Origin: Streptomyces sp. NBC_00370
Lineage (GTDB): Bacteria; Actinomycetota; Actinomycetes; Streptomycetales; Streptomycetaceae
Assembly: GCF_036084755.1 (NCBI RefSeq)
Contig: NZ_CP107968.1
Span: 4,583,501 to 4,647,500 of the forward strand
Length of the DNA: 64,000 nucleotides
Direction of reading: 5' to 3'
The stretch's first letter is position 1. Each line of letters begins with the position of its first letter. Shown one piece after another: positions 30,973-39,207 of this stretch. The notes below the pieces were generated by a model. That model saw only the letters and a list, made by a program, of their open reading frames with translations, did not search any database and was not told where the DNA came from. Made by a program: the position numbers and the translations under genes.

Positions 30973-31820
30973 CCGCCCCTGTGGTGTCGATGCGCGGCGC
31001 CGCCGTGCGGGTCGGCGGGCGGACCCTGTGGTCCGGGGTCGATCTGGACGTCGGCGCCGGGGAGTTCGTGGCCGTGCTCGGACCCAACGGGGTCGGCAAG
31101 TCCACGCTCGTGAAGGTCCTCCTCGGGGTACTGCCCCCGGCGGCCGGTGAGGTACGCGTGCTCGGCGGACGGCCGGGCCGGGCGGGGCGCCGGGTCGGCT
31201 GTCTGCCGCAGCGGCGCAGCTTCGACGCGTCCCTGCGGATGCGCGGCACCGACATCGTGCGGCTCGGCTGGGACGGCGACCGGTGGGGCGTGCCACTGTT
31301 CGGCGGCCTCCGGGCCGCCGGCCGGGCGCGCGGCCGGGCGGCGGCCGACCGGATCGCCGAAGTGATCGCGCTGGTCGGCGCCGAGGCGTACGCGGACCGG
31401 CCGATCGGGCGCTGCTCGGGCGGCGAGCAGCAGCGGCTGCTCATCGCGCAGGCGCTCGTACGCCGTCCTGAACTGCTGCTGCTCGACGAGCCGTTGGACA
31501 GCCTCGACCTGCCGAACCAGGCGGCGGTCGCCGCGCTCGTCGGCCATGTCTGCCGGGCGGAGGGGGTCAGCGTGATCATGGTCGCGCACGACGTCAACCC
31601 GATCCTGTCCCGGCTCGACCGGGTGGTGTATCTCGCCGAGGGCGGTGCGGTGGCCGGTACTCCGGCGGAGGTCATCACATCCGCGACGCTGAGCCGGCTC
31701 TACTCCACGCCCGTCGAGGTGCTGCGGACCTCCGACGGCCGGCTCGTGGTCGTAGGACAGCCGGAGGCACCGGCCGTCCACACCGACCGGCACGCGGGGG
31801 CCGGCCGTGCTGACGGCTGA
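30969..31820 (+). CDS. znuC: Zinc/manganese ABC transporter ATP-binding protein
   Basis: This 283-residue ATPase has Walker A GPNGVGKST, Q-loop CLPQRRSFD, signature CSGGEQQRLL, Walker B LLLLDEPLDSLD and the switch His in MVAHDVNPI, so it is a complete nucleotide-binding subunit. It powers uptake through the two permeases encoded downstream. The ATG overlaps the znuA stop and its C-terminus overlaps the first permease gene by 14 bases. Confidence 0.92.
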   Translation: MTAPVVSMRGAAVRVGGRTLWSGVDLDVGAGEFVAVLGPNGVGKSTLVKVLLGVLPPAAGEVRVLGGRPGRAGRRVGCLPQRRSFDASLRMRGTDIVRLGWDGDRWGVPLFGGLRAAGRARGRAAADRIAEVIALVGAEAYADRPIGRCSGGEQQRLLIAQALVRRPELLLLDEPLDSLDLPNQAAVAALVGHVCRAEGVSVIMVAHDVNPILSRLDRVVYLAEGGAVAGTPAEVITSATLSRLYSTPVEVLRTSDGRLVVVGQPEAPAVHTDRHAGAGRADG

Positions 31821-32736
31821 CGTGTACGGCGCGGCGGGCGCGGCCGGGCTGTCCGCCGGGTGGTCCGTCGGGCCCGGCGGCTGGTCCTGGAACCTGCTCA
31901 CCGACCTGCGCCAGATGTGGGCGTTCCCCTTCATGGTCAACGCCTTCCGGGCCGGCACCCTGATCGCGGTGGGGGCCGCCGTGATGGGCTGGTTCATGGT
32001 GCTGCGGCGGCAGAGCTTCGCCGGGCACACGGTGGCGACCGTCGGCTTCCCCGGCGCCGCGGGCGCCGCGCTGCTCGGTGTCGGCGCGGTCTACGGGTAC
32101 TTCACGTTCTGCGTCGCCGCCGCGCTCGTCATCGCCGCGCTGCCGCGCGCCGGGCGGGCGGCCGGCGGGCACGAGTCGGCCGTCACAGGGACCGTCCAGG
32201 CGTTCCTGCTGGCCTGCGGGTTTCTGTTCACCACGCTGTACAAGGGGCTGCTCGGCGGGGTCACTTCGCTGTTGTTCGGCAGTTTCCTGGGGATCACCAC
32301 AGCCCAGGTGTGGCTGCTGTTCGCCGTGACCGCCGCCGTCCTCGCGGTGCTCGCCGTCATCGGCAGGCCGCTGCTGTTCGCCTCCGTCGACCCGGACGTG
32401 GCCGCCGGTCGCGGCGTACCGGTACGGCTGCTGTCCACGGCCTTCCTCGTGCTGCTCGGCGCCGCGGCGGCGGAGGCGAGCCAGATCACCGGCTCGCTGC
32501 TGGTGTTCGCGCTGCTCGTGATGCCGGCGGCCACGGCGCAGATCCTGAGCGCCCGGCCCGCCGTGAGCCTCGCGCTGTCCGTGGCCATCGCCGTGGCGGT
32601 GACCTGGCTCGGGCTGATCACCGCGTACTACTCCCCCTATCCGATCGGTTTCTACGTGACGACGTTCGCGTTCGCCGGCTATGTCGTCGCGTACGTCATG
32701 ACCCGCTCCGTGCGTTTCGCCGGCGGCCGGACATGA
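31807..32736 (+). CDS. znuB: Zinc/manganese ABC transporter permease, first copy
   Basis: The 309-residue ABC-3 family permease has about eight membrane helices. Typical elements are FMVNAFRAGTLIAVGAAVMG, RQSFAGHTVATVGFPGAAGA and PLLFASVDPDVAAGRGVPVR, the coupling region. It begins at GTG 31807 inside the end of znuC. Two separate permease genes follow each other here, so the transporter is probably a heterodimer. The stop overlaps the start of the second permease. Confidence 0.9.
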   Translation: MLTADVYGAAGAAGLSAGWSVGPGGWSWNLLTDLRQMWAFPFMVNAFRAGTLIAVGAAVMGWFMVLRRQSFAGHTVATVGFPGAAGAALLGVGAVYGYFTFCVAAALVIAALPRAGRAAGGHESAVTGTVQAFLLACGFLFTTLYKGLLGGVTSLLFGSFLGITTAQVWLLFAVTAAVLAVLAVIGRPLLFASVDPDVAAGRGVPVRLLSTAFLVLLGAAAAEASQITGSLLVFALLVMPAATAQILSARPAVSLALSVAIAVAVTWLGLITAYYSPYPIGFYVTTFAFAGYVVAYVMTRSVRFAGGRT

Positions 32737-33641
32737 GGCCGGGCACGGGCGTGGGCACGAGCGCCGGACAGGTCATCGCCGCGCCCGGCTGGGCCGGGGC
32801 GCTGACGCACCCGTACTTCCAGCACGCGCTGCTCGCCGGCACCGCCATCGCCGCCGCCTCGGGGCTCGTCGGCTACTTCCTCGTACTGCGCGCCCAGGTG
32901 TTCACCGGCGACGCGCTCAGCCATGTGTCCTTCACGGGCGCGCTCGCCGCGCTCGCCCTCGGCTACGACCTGCGGCTCGGCCTGTTCGCGGCGACCATCG
33001 CCGTCGCGCTGCTGCTCGGGACCCTGGGGCGCGGTGGCCGGGCCGACGACGTGGCCATCGGCTCCGTCTTCAGCTGGATCCTCGGCCTCGGCGTCTTCTT
33101 CCTCACCCTCTACACGACCTCGCGCAGCGCGGGGAACGGCGGCGCCGGGGTCAACGTCCTCTTCGGCTCGGTCTTCGGGCTCTCCGCGGGGCAGGCACTG
33201 ACCGCTGCCCTGGTCGCCGCCGGTATCTGCGCGGCCGTCGTCGCCATCGCCCGGCCGCTGCTGTTCGCGTCCGTGGACGAGGCGGTCGCGGCGGCGCGCG
33301 GGGTGCCCGTACGGCTGCTGGGCTTCGTGTTCCTGGTGCTGGTGGGCGCGTGCGCGGCTGAGGCGACCCAGGCCGTCGGTTCGCTGCTGCTGCTCGGCAT
33401 GCTCGCGGCGCCCGCCGGCGCGGCCCAGCGGCTCACCGACCGGCCGTACCGCGCGCTCGCCCTGTCGGCCGGGCTCGCCGTCGCCGAGATGTGGGCCGGG
33501 CTCGGGCTGAGTTACGCGGTGCCCGGCGTGCCGCCGAGCTTCGGCGTCATGGCGGCGGCCACGGCGGTGTACGGCGCGGCGTACGCCCTCGGCGCACGGG
33601 GCGGCGCGCGCGGTTCGCTGCGCCTTCCGCTTACGCCGTAG
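32733..33641 (+). CDS. znuB: Zinc/manganese ABC transporter permease, second copy
   Basis: The 302-residue ABC-3 permease is related to the first copy (HALLAGTAIAAASGLVGYFL, RAQVFTGDALSHVSFTGALA, RPLLFASVDEAVAAARGVPV). The preserved FTGDALSHV and ATQAVGSLLLLGMLAAPAG segments are typical. The ATG at 32733 sits in an ATGA overlap with the previous gene, ending the operon. A 112-bp gap separates it from the next regulator gene. Confidence 0.9.
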   Translation: MRPGTGVGTSAGQVIAAPGWAGALTHPYFQHALLAGTAIAAASGLVGYFLVLRAQVFTGDALSHVSFTGALAALALGYDLRLGLFAATIAVALLLGTLGRGGRADDVAIGSVFSWILGLGVFFLTLYTTSRSAGNGGAGVNVLFGSVFGLSAGQALTAALVAAGICAAVVAIARPLLFASVDEAVAAARGVPVRLLGFVFLVLVGACAAEATQAVGSLLLLGMLAAPAGAAQRLTDRPYRALALSAGLAVAEMWAGLGLSYAVPGVPPSFGVMAAATAVYGAAYALGARGGARGSLRLPLTP

Positions 33642-33753
33642 CAGGTCACACGCCCGGACCCGGCAAGGCGCGGCCCCGGCCGAAAAGGCCATGTACTGAG
33701 CGGAGTTGAGCTGTGGCAGACTGCGCGCATCTTTCACCGCCCGGGGGTGTGAT

Positions 33754-34617
33754 GTGAGCGAGCCCAGGTCGGCTCCGACGATCGGTCAGCTCGTGCTCAG
33801 CAGGCAGTTACGTGCCTTGCGCGAGAACGCGGGCTTCAGCCGTGAGAAGGCGGCCAAGCTGCTGCGGGTGACCGTCGGGACGGTGCGCCGGATGGAGATG
33901 GCGGAGGTCTCGCTGAAGATTCCGTATGTCCAGACCTTGCTGCCCGCCTACGGTGTCGCCGACGTCGACATGGAGACCTTTCTGCGGCTGGCGGACGAGG
34001 CGAACCAGCCGGGCTGGTGGCAGCGGTTCTACGACGTACTGCCCGAGTGGTTCAGCGGCTATGTCAGCCTCGAAGAGGCCGCGATGACGATCCGCTGCTA
34101 CGAGCCGCACTTCGTGCCGGGACTGCTCCAGACCGAGGCGTACGCACGCGAGGTGCTGATCGCCGGCGCGATGGGCCGGCTGGACCTGGACCGCGTCGAC
34201 CGCCATGTCGAACTGCGCACCCGGCGCCAGTCCCTGCTGACCCGATCCGAGGACGCGCCCGCGTTCTGGGCGGTACTGGACGAGACGGTCCTGCGCAGGA
34301 CGGTCGGTTCGCCGGCGGTCATGCGCGAACAGGTGGAACGGCTCCTGGAGGCCACGGAACTGCCGAATGTGACCCTGCAGATAGCCGAGTTCGCCGCCGG
34401 CCACCACGCGGGGACGTACAGCCCCTTCGTACTCTTCCGCTTCGCCGTGCCCGAATTGCCCGACATGGTGTACATCGAGTATCTGACGGGCGCGCTCTAT
34501 CTCGACGAGCCGGACGAGGTCGCGGGACACATGGAGGCCATGGACCGCATGGTCGCCCACGCGGAGACCGCCGCCCGCACGAAGCAGATCCTGACCGCCC
34601 TCCGCAAAGAGCTCTGA
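33754..34617 (+). CDS. XRE-type helix-turn-helix protein with DUF5753 domain
   Basis: The 287-residue product has an N-terminal HTH (LRALRENAGFSREKAAKLLRV) and a C-terminal DUF5753 domain (FVPGLLQTEAYAREVL, then LRTRRQSLLTR, then MREQVERLLEATELPNVTLQI). Such regulators are numerous in Streptomyces and are normally followed by a small DUF397 protein. None is present here; the next gene is tRNA-Lys. GTG at 33754 was chosen over an upstream ATG because it follows GGGGGTGTGAT and gives the family N-terminus. Confidence 0.88.
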   Translation: MSEPRSAPTIGQLVLSRQLRALRENAGFSREKAAKLLRVTVGTVRRMEMAEVSLKIPYVQTLLPAYGVADVDMETFLRLADEANQPGWWQRFYDVLPEWFSGYVSLEEAAMTIRCYEPHFVPGLLQTEAYAREVLIAGAMGRLDLDRVDRHVELRTRRQSLLTRSEDAPAFWAVLDETVLRRTVGSPAVMREQVERLLEATELPNVTLQIAEFAAGHHAGTYSPFVLFRFAVPELPDMVYIEYLTGALYLDEPDEVAGHMEAMDRMVAHAETAARTKQILTALRKEL

Positions 34618-34643
34618 CCGCGCCCCACTATGCTTCGGGGTGC

Positions 34644-34717
34644 GGGCCGTTAGCTCAATTGGTCAGAGCAGCGGACTTTTAATCCGTTGGTTGTGGGTTC
34701 AAGTCCCACACGGCCTA
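34644..34717 (+). tRNA. tRNA-Lys(TTT), second copy
   Basis: This is an exact 74-nt duplicate of the tRNA-Lys at 29103, in the same orientation. The preceding ACTATGCTTCGGG also resembles the sequence ahead of the first copy (GCTATGCTCGGG), so the duplicated unit includes part of the promoter. Confidence 0.95.
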
Positions 34718-34763
34718 CGTGAGGCGCCAGGTCAGACGGGTCTGACCTGGCGCCGTCCGCGTT

Positions 34764-34853
34764 TCAGGCGGGCTGGCTGGTGCCGCAGGGGTAGCAGATG
34801 TACCAGCCGTCCTGCGTACGCGTCATCTGCCCGCCGCACTTGGTGCACGCCAT
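34764..34853 (-). CDS. 29-residue zinc-ribbon microprotein
   Basis: A short frame from the ATG at 34853 encodes MACTKCGGQMTRTQDGWYIC plus nine residues containing a final CYPC. Two CxxC pairs (CTKC and CYPC) 14 residues apart form a minimal zinc ribbon. A GGGAGG ribosome site lies four bases upstream of the ATG. An in-frame extension upstream has no family features, so I take the short form. Function is unknown; it could be a zinc-binding or nucleic-acid-contacting peptide. It is convergent with tRNA-Lys. Confidence 0.65.
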   Translation of the reverse strand: MACTKCGGQMTRTQDGWYICYPCGTSQPA

Positions 34854-35080
34854 GGGGCCTCCCGACTTTCGGCACGTCACTCTCAGCACGTCCTGGGCCT
34901 GAGTATTCAGATCACGTGCGAACAGGCGTCGGCTATGTGTGTCTTCGGCCCGGATAGATGACAGGGGGCGCCCTGGGTTGACCCCGCCCCGCCGGCGGCC
35001 GCAGGGCGGTGGCGCACACTGGTGGGCAGTGGGGCCGCCGACCGCCGTGTGCCCGCTCTCCACCGGACGGGAAGTGGCTC

Positions 35081-35809
35081 ATGGCCGACGGGACAGCAGG
35101 GGGCAGGAGCCTCGCCGACAGTGCCCGGCAGCCGCTGCTGCGGCTGCGGGGTGCCGCGCGCAGTTACGGGAGCCGGCTGGCGCTCGCGCCCGTCGATCTC
35201 ACGCTGGAGCGCGGTGAGTGCGTGGCGCTCGTCGGTGCGAACGGGTCCGGCAAGTCCACCCTGCTGCGGCTGGCGTCGGGCCGGGAGCAGCCGACGGCGG
35301 GGCGGGTCGAGTTCGACGGGCGGAAGATGCGCGAGGAGGACCCGACCACCCGCGCGCGGGTTGCCGTGGTCGGTGACACCGTCGCCTGTTACCCCGATCT
35401 CACGGCGCGGGCGCATCTGCTGCTGGTGGCCATCGCACAGGGCGTCGGCGACGAGGCGGGGGAGTGGGCCGACCGGGCGCTCGCCGACCGGGGGCTCGGG
35501 GCGCACGCCGACAGTTACCCTTCAGCGCTGTCCTCGGGCCAGCTCCAGTCCCTGCTGCTGGCCACCGCCTTCGTCCGGCCGCGCGAGCTGCTCATCCTCG
35601 ACGAGCCGGAACAGCGCCTCGACCCCGGCGCCCGTGGCCGGCTGGCCGAGCAGCTGCGGGCCGAGAAGGAGGACGGGGTCGCCGTGCTCGTCGCCACCCA
35701 CCACACGGATCTGGCCCTGCGGACGGCGGACCGGGTGGTCGTCCTGGACGAGGGCAGAGTGCTCAACTCCGGCGACCCCGCCGCCGTCCTGGCCGAGCTG
35801 ACCCTGTGA
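35081..35809 (+). CDS. ABC transporter ATP-binding protein
   Basis: The 242-residue ATPase has Walker A GANGSGKST, signature LSSGQLQSLLL (variant of LSGGQ), Walker B LLILDEPEQRLD and the switch His in VATHHTDLAL. The family resembles drug or lantibiotic exporters. The ATG at 35081 follows GACGGGAAG. Its stop overlaps the start of the large membrane protein gene by GTGA, so the two form a transporter whose substrate is unknown. The SSGQ variant signature and substituted Q-loop region (VVGDTVACYPDLT) are slightly atypical. Confidence 0.88.
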   Translation: MADGTAGGRSLADSARQPLLRLRGAARSYGSRLALAPVDLTLERGECVALVGANGSGKSTLLRLASGREQPTAGRVEFDGRKMREEDPTTRARVAVVGDTVACYPDLTARAHLLLVAIAQGVGDEAGEWADRALADRGLGAHADSYPSALSSGQLQSLLLATAFVRPRELLILDEPEQRLDPGARGRLAEQLRAEKEDGVAVLVATHHTDLALRTADRVVVLDEGRVLNSGDPAAVLAELTL

Positions 35810-37530
35810 GCGCGGCCGAGACAACGCTGGCCGGCGACGCCCTGCCCGAGGACGACGACGAGGCACTGCCCGCTGACCACGACGCGTACTGGGACGAACT
35901 CACCGACGACACCCTCGCCCATCTGCGCCGCATACGAGCCGACGCGCGGGCCCAGCAGCGCCGGGACACCGCCTTCGCCGTGTACGTCACGGTCCTGATG
36001 GTCGGCACGTACGGCGGCTTCTACACCATCCAGGTCATCCAGGACGGCACGTTCCACGCGCAGGTCGCCCGGCCCGACATCCCCTGGCAGGCCGCTCTGC
36101 CGTACGCGGCGACGGCCGTCTGCGTCCTCGCGCTGCTCGCCGTGCTGCGCACCGCGCGCTGGCGCGGCCCCGTCCTGCTCGACGCGCTCACCGTCGACTG
36201 GCTGCTGCCGCTGCCGGTGCGCTGGGACCGGCTGCTGCGGCCCAAGTTCCGGGCCGCCGTCGCCAAGGGCGCCGTCGGCGGTGTGCTGCTCGGCGCGTTC
36301 GGCGGGCTGAGCCTGTGCCTGGCGGGGCTCGGCCCGTTCCCCGTCGACCTGCTGGCCGGGGCGCTCGCCGGCGGCGCCTTCGGCGTACTGACCGTGAGCG
36401 CCTCGGCGTTCGTCGCCGTGCGCGGCGGGCGCGGGAGCGCCTGGTGGACGCTGCTGCTGAGCGCCCTCGCCGTGCTCTTCGTCCTCCAGGCCGTACTCGC
36501 CTGGTACGGACACCGCAGTGGGCCGCTGGAGAACGTGGCGCTGTGGTCGGGGCCGTGGGGCTGGGCCGCGCACACTCTCGTCCTCGCGACGGGCGGCAAC
36601 GCCGTCGTGTCCGGGGTGGGCTGGCTGCTTGCCGCGGTGCTGCTGGTCGGCTCGGCCGTCGGCTGCGCGCTGTGGGCGGGCCGGCAGGCGCCGCTGATCA
36701 GCGGCGAGTTCCTGCGCGAGCGCGCCCGTACGGCCGACGGCATCGCCGCCGCGGTCGGCACGGCGGACCTGCGCCGGTTGCGGCTCGCCGCCCGCGCGGG
36801 CGCGGGAGACACGCACGTGGACCGGGCCCGCTGGAGCCCACGGCCGCCACGCCGCCGCAGCCTGCTGATCCCCTGGCGCGACGCCGTCGCCCTGACCGCG
36901 GCCCCCGCCCAGGCGGGCTGGGGCCTGGCGTGGTGGACCGCCGCCTTCGCCGCCTCCTCGACGGCCGTCGCCGCCGACACGACCGCCGCGCGGCTCTGCG
37001 CCCTCGCCGCCACGCTGGTCTTCGGCTATCTGGCGGCGGGCCGCTGGGTCGAACCGGCCTGGACGGAGGCGGACGATCTGCGCCGCTCCCGGCTGCTGCC
37101 GTACCCGTACCCCTCGCTGATGCTGCGCCACGCGCTGCTGCCGACGGCCGCCCTGGCCGGTACGGCGGCGGTCGGCTGCGGCGTACTGGCCCTGCTCGGG
37201 CTGCCGGTCATGCCCGGCGTCGCCGTCCTCGTGTCGGCGCCCGCGCTGGTGGGCGCCGCGCTGGTGTCGGCGAACCGGGGGAGCATGCCGCAGGCGCTGT
37301 TCATCGGGACCGACACGATGATGGGCAACACGGCGCCGGTGCAGGTGCTGCTCTGGTACGTACGGGCGCCGCTGGTCATCTGCACGGCGCTGGCCCCCGC
37401 CGTGTACTACCTGTCCGGCGGTACGGCGCACCCGACCGCGCTCGTCGTCTCGGCGGCGCTGGTGGCGGCGGCGACGGCCGGCGCCCTCAGCTGGACCTGC
37501 GGCAGGGCGCGGCGGCTCTACGCTCAGTAG
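35806..37530 (+). CDS. DUF6297-type ABC transporter membrane protein
   Basis: The 574-residue protein has an acidic cytoplasmic N-terminus (about 1-55) and about 12 hydrophobic segments, with a cytoplasmic Arg-rich loop around residues 305-360. The overall plan and coupling to an ATPase match the actinobacterial DUF6297 permease group. The substrate is unknown. It starts at GTG 35806, overlapping the ATPase stop. It is the only membrane partner encoded here, so it may fold two permease halves into one chain. Confidence 0.82.
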   Translation: MSAAETTLAGDALPEDDDEALPADHDAYWDELTDDTLAHLRRIRADARAQQRRDTAFAVYVTVLMVGTYGGFYTIQVIQDGTFHAQVARPDIPWQAALPYAATAVCVLALLAVLRTARWRGPVLLDALTVDWLLPLPVRWDRLLRPKFRAAVAKGAVGGVLLGAFGGLSLCLAGLGPFPVDLLAGALAGGAFGVLTVSASAFVAVRGGRGSAWWTLLLSALAVLFVLQAVLAWYGHRSGPLENVALWSGPWGWAAHTLVLATGGNAVVSGVGWLLAAVLLVGSAVGCALWAGRQAPLISGEFLRERARTADGIAAAVGTADLRRLRLAARAGAGDTHVDRARWSPRPPRRRSLLIPWRDAVALTAAPAQAGWGLAWWTAAFAASSTAVAADTTAARLCALAATLVFGYLAAGRWVEPAWTEADDLRRSRLLPYPYPSLMLRHALLPTAALAGTAAVGCGVLALLGLPVMPGVAVLVSAPALVGAALVSANRGSMPQALFIGTDTMMGNTAPVQVLLWYVRAPLVICTALAPAVYYLSGGTAHPTALVVSAALVAAATAGALSWTCGRARRLYAQ

Positions 37531-37658
37531 CGGCGCCGTGACGTGGGGTGGAGCGCGGGGCGGCCCCGGGTGGGGTGTGACGGAATCGGCGGGGTCCAGG
37601 GGAAAAGAAAAGCCCCGAGAGGCTGCGGAGCGGCCAGGATCGTCGCACTCTTGGGCCT

Positions 37659-37871
37659 ATGAGTGATGCACCGATCGTCGTACACCGGGCGTCCGGGACA
37701 GGCGGCCGGCGGGTCACCGTCCGCGGGCAGATCATGGGACTCGCCCACTCGGACGACCACCTGGTCGAGTTCCTGCGGCTGGCCGGCCTGCCCGACGCCT
37801 TCGATCTGCTCGACGATCCGGGCTGGGTGGAGTGGCAGGGCGGCCTCCCGCACGAGTACGGCTCGAACTGA
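37659..37871 (+). CDS. Small conserved actinobacterial protein
   Basis: The 70-residue acidic protein MSDAPIVVHRASGTGGRRVT ends in DPGWVEWQGGLPHEYGSN. I do not recognise a domain. Codon bias is good and similar small proteins occur in Streptomyces from memory. There is no ribosome site directly upstream, so it may be leaderless. It converges on the HAD hydrolase gene, whose end is 36 bases away. Confidence 0.7.
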   Translation: MSDAPIVVHRASGTGGRRVTVRGQIMGLAHSDDHLVEFLRLAGLPDAFDLLDDPGWVEWQGGLPHEYGSN

Positions 37872-37906
37872 CGTCCTCGGGCTGACGCCTGCGTCTCTCT
37901 CCGCAT

Positions 37907-38548
37907 TCACTCCGCCACGATGGCCGCCAGCTCCGTCAGGCCGTTGACGCGCCAGTCCGCCGCCTCGACCACATCCGGGTCGTCCGCCCACAGGAAGCCC
38001 CACGGCCCGCGCCGCAGATGCGCGGTGCGCAGCCCGGCCCTGCGGGCGGGGAACAGGTCGTACGCGGGGTGGTCGCCGACGTACAGCGTCCGGTCGGCCG
38101 GCGCCTGTGCCACCTCGACGACATGCGCGAAGAACTCCGGCAGCGGTTTGGCGGCGCCCCACTCGGCCGACGTGGCGACCAGGTCGACGGGCAGGTCGAG
38201 GCCGCGCAGCAGTTCGCCCGCCCTGACCGTCTGGTTCCCCGCGAGGACGACCCGGACACCGAGCGCCTGGAGCCCGGCGAGCGCGGGGCGTACGTCGGGG
38301 TAGAGGTCGGACTCGTCCAGATGCTCGCCGCGCCCCGCGCTCTCCCGCGCGCGGTACGCCTCGGCCACGTCCATACCCGGTTTGATCAGGCGCAGGGCGT
38401 CGGTCGCTTCCCTGTTCTGCGCGGTCACCGCCCCGGCGAGAGCGGACATGGTGTGCCGGGGAACGCCCAGCCAGTCGGCCCAGGAGGCCCAGTAGCGGTC
38501 GTCGCGAACGAGGGTCTCGCCGACGTCGAACACGATGGTTTCAATCAC
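37907..38548 (-). CDS. HAD family hydrolase
   Basis: The 213-residue enzyme has HAD motif I VFDVGETLVRD (nucleophile Asp replaced in position by the usual DxG variant), motif II-like LAGNQT, motif III region KPLPEFFAHVV and motif IV YVGDHPAYDLFPARRAG. The cap is a small helical insertion after motif I, as in subfamily I. Substrates are likely small phosphorylated metabolites. The start is GTG at 38548. The gene is divergent from the small protein gene at 38611, with a DNA-damage-type promoter between them on the plus strand. Confidence 0.88.
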   Translation of the reverse strand: MIETIVFDVGETLVRDDRYWASWADWLGVPRHTMSALAGAVTAQNREATDALRLIKPGMDVAEAYRARESAGRGEHLDESDLYPDVRPALAGLQALGVRVVLAGNQTVRAGELLRGLDLPVDLVATSAEWGAAKPLPEFFAHVVEVAQAPADRTLYVGDHPAYDLFPARRAGLRTAHLRRGPWGFLWADDPDVVEAADWRVNGLTELAAIVAE

Positions 38549-38580
38549 CGGTCCAACCCTAGGGTGCGACTCTCCGCCGA

Positions 38581-38603
38581 TTGTCAGTGGCTGGCCGTAG
38601 CCT
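38581..38603 (+). promoter_or_regulatory. RecA_NDp-like (PafBC-type) DNA-damage promoter
   Basis: TTGTCAGTGG, seven bases (CTGGCCG), then TAGCCT is an excellent match to the RecA_NDp consensus, including the CTG after the upstream box. The ATG at 38611 lies seven bases after the -10, predicting a leaderless damage-inducible mRNA. Confidence 0.75.
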
Positions 38604-38610
38604 TGCTCCC

Positions 38611-38811
38611 ATGTTCGCTTATCCGTCCGCTTCTTCGCGTTCTTCCCGCGCCCGCGGTTCCGTGCGGTCCGCGGCCGTCGTCAATTCGGAGATCCGCGCC
38701 CTCTGGGCGCAGGCAGGTGCCGGCCTCTCGCCGGCCGAGCAGGAGCGCTATCAGCGACTGCTGGTGGAGTGGTCGGCGGCGGTGAAGGCCGAGGTCGTGA
38801 CGGCGGCCTGA
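38611..38811 (+). CDS. Small conserved protein behind a damage-type promoter
   Basis: The 66-residue protein MFAYPSASSRSSRARGSVRS has a Ser/Arg-rich head and a helical body (NSEIRALWAQAGAGLSPAEQ, ERYQRLLVEWSAAVKAEV). No domain is recognised. The ATG at 38611 was chosen because the core promoter ends at 38603; a TTG at 38581 would fall inside the promoter. The RecA_NDp-like promoter suggests induction by DNA damage, but the role is unknown. Confidence 0.78.
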   Translation: MFAYPSASSRSSRARGSVRSAAVVNSEIRALWAQAGAGLSPAEQERYQRLLVEWSAAVKAEVVTAA

Positions 38812-38875
38812 AAACCGTGGCAGCCCGAGAGTGGAGATGATCTTGATCGGGATGCCGTAGAGTTGGGTTTACCGA

Positions 38876-38951
<76 letters not shown>

Positions 38952-38954
38952 CAC

Positions 38955-38995
38955 CACCGAAGGCCCGGATCCACACTGGATCCGGGCCTTCGGTG
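38955..38995. terminator. Terminator of initiator tRNA
   Basis: CACCGAAGGCCCGGATCCA pairs perfectly with its complement around a 3-base loop (CAC), starting five bases past the tRNA. Confidence 0.85.
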
Positions 38996-39207
38996 ATTCC
39001 GCCGCCCGACCAGGCGCAAGAGCTCGCTGTCAGAGCTTGCGTCGTCCGGCCGAGGGGCGGATCGTCGGAGTGGACGGCCGGATCTTCGCCGGGCGTGCCG
39101 GTAGCCCACTCGGTCGATGCGGGTCGCAGCCCGGCGCGGCAGCGGCCAGCCTTGGTGGGGCGCGGTACCGTCCGCGACCGTAGCCGGAGCGGCAGGAGAG
39201 ACAACTG

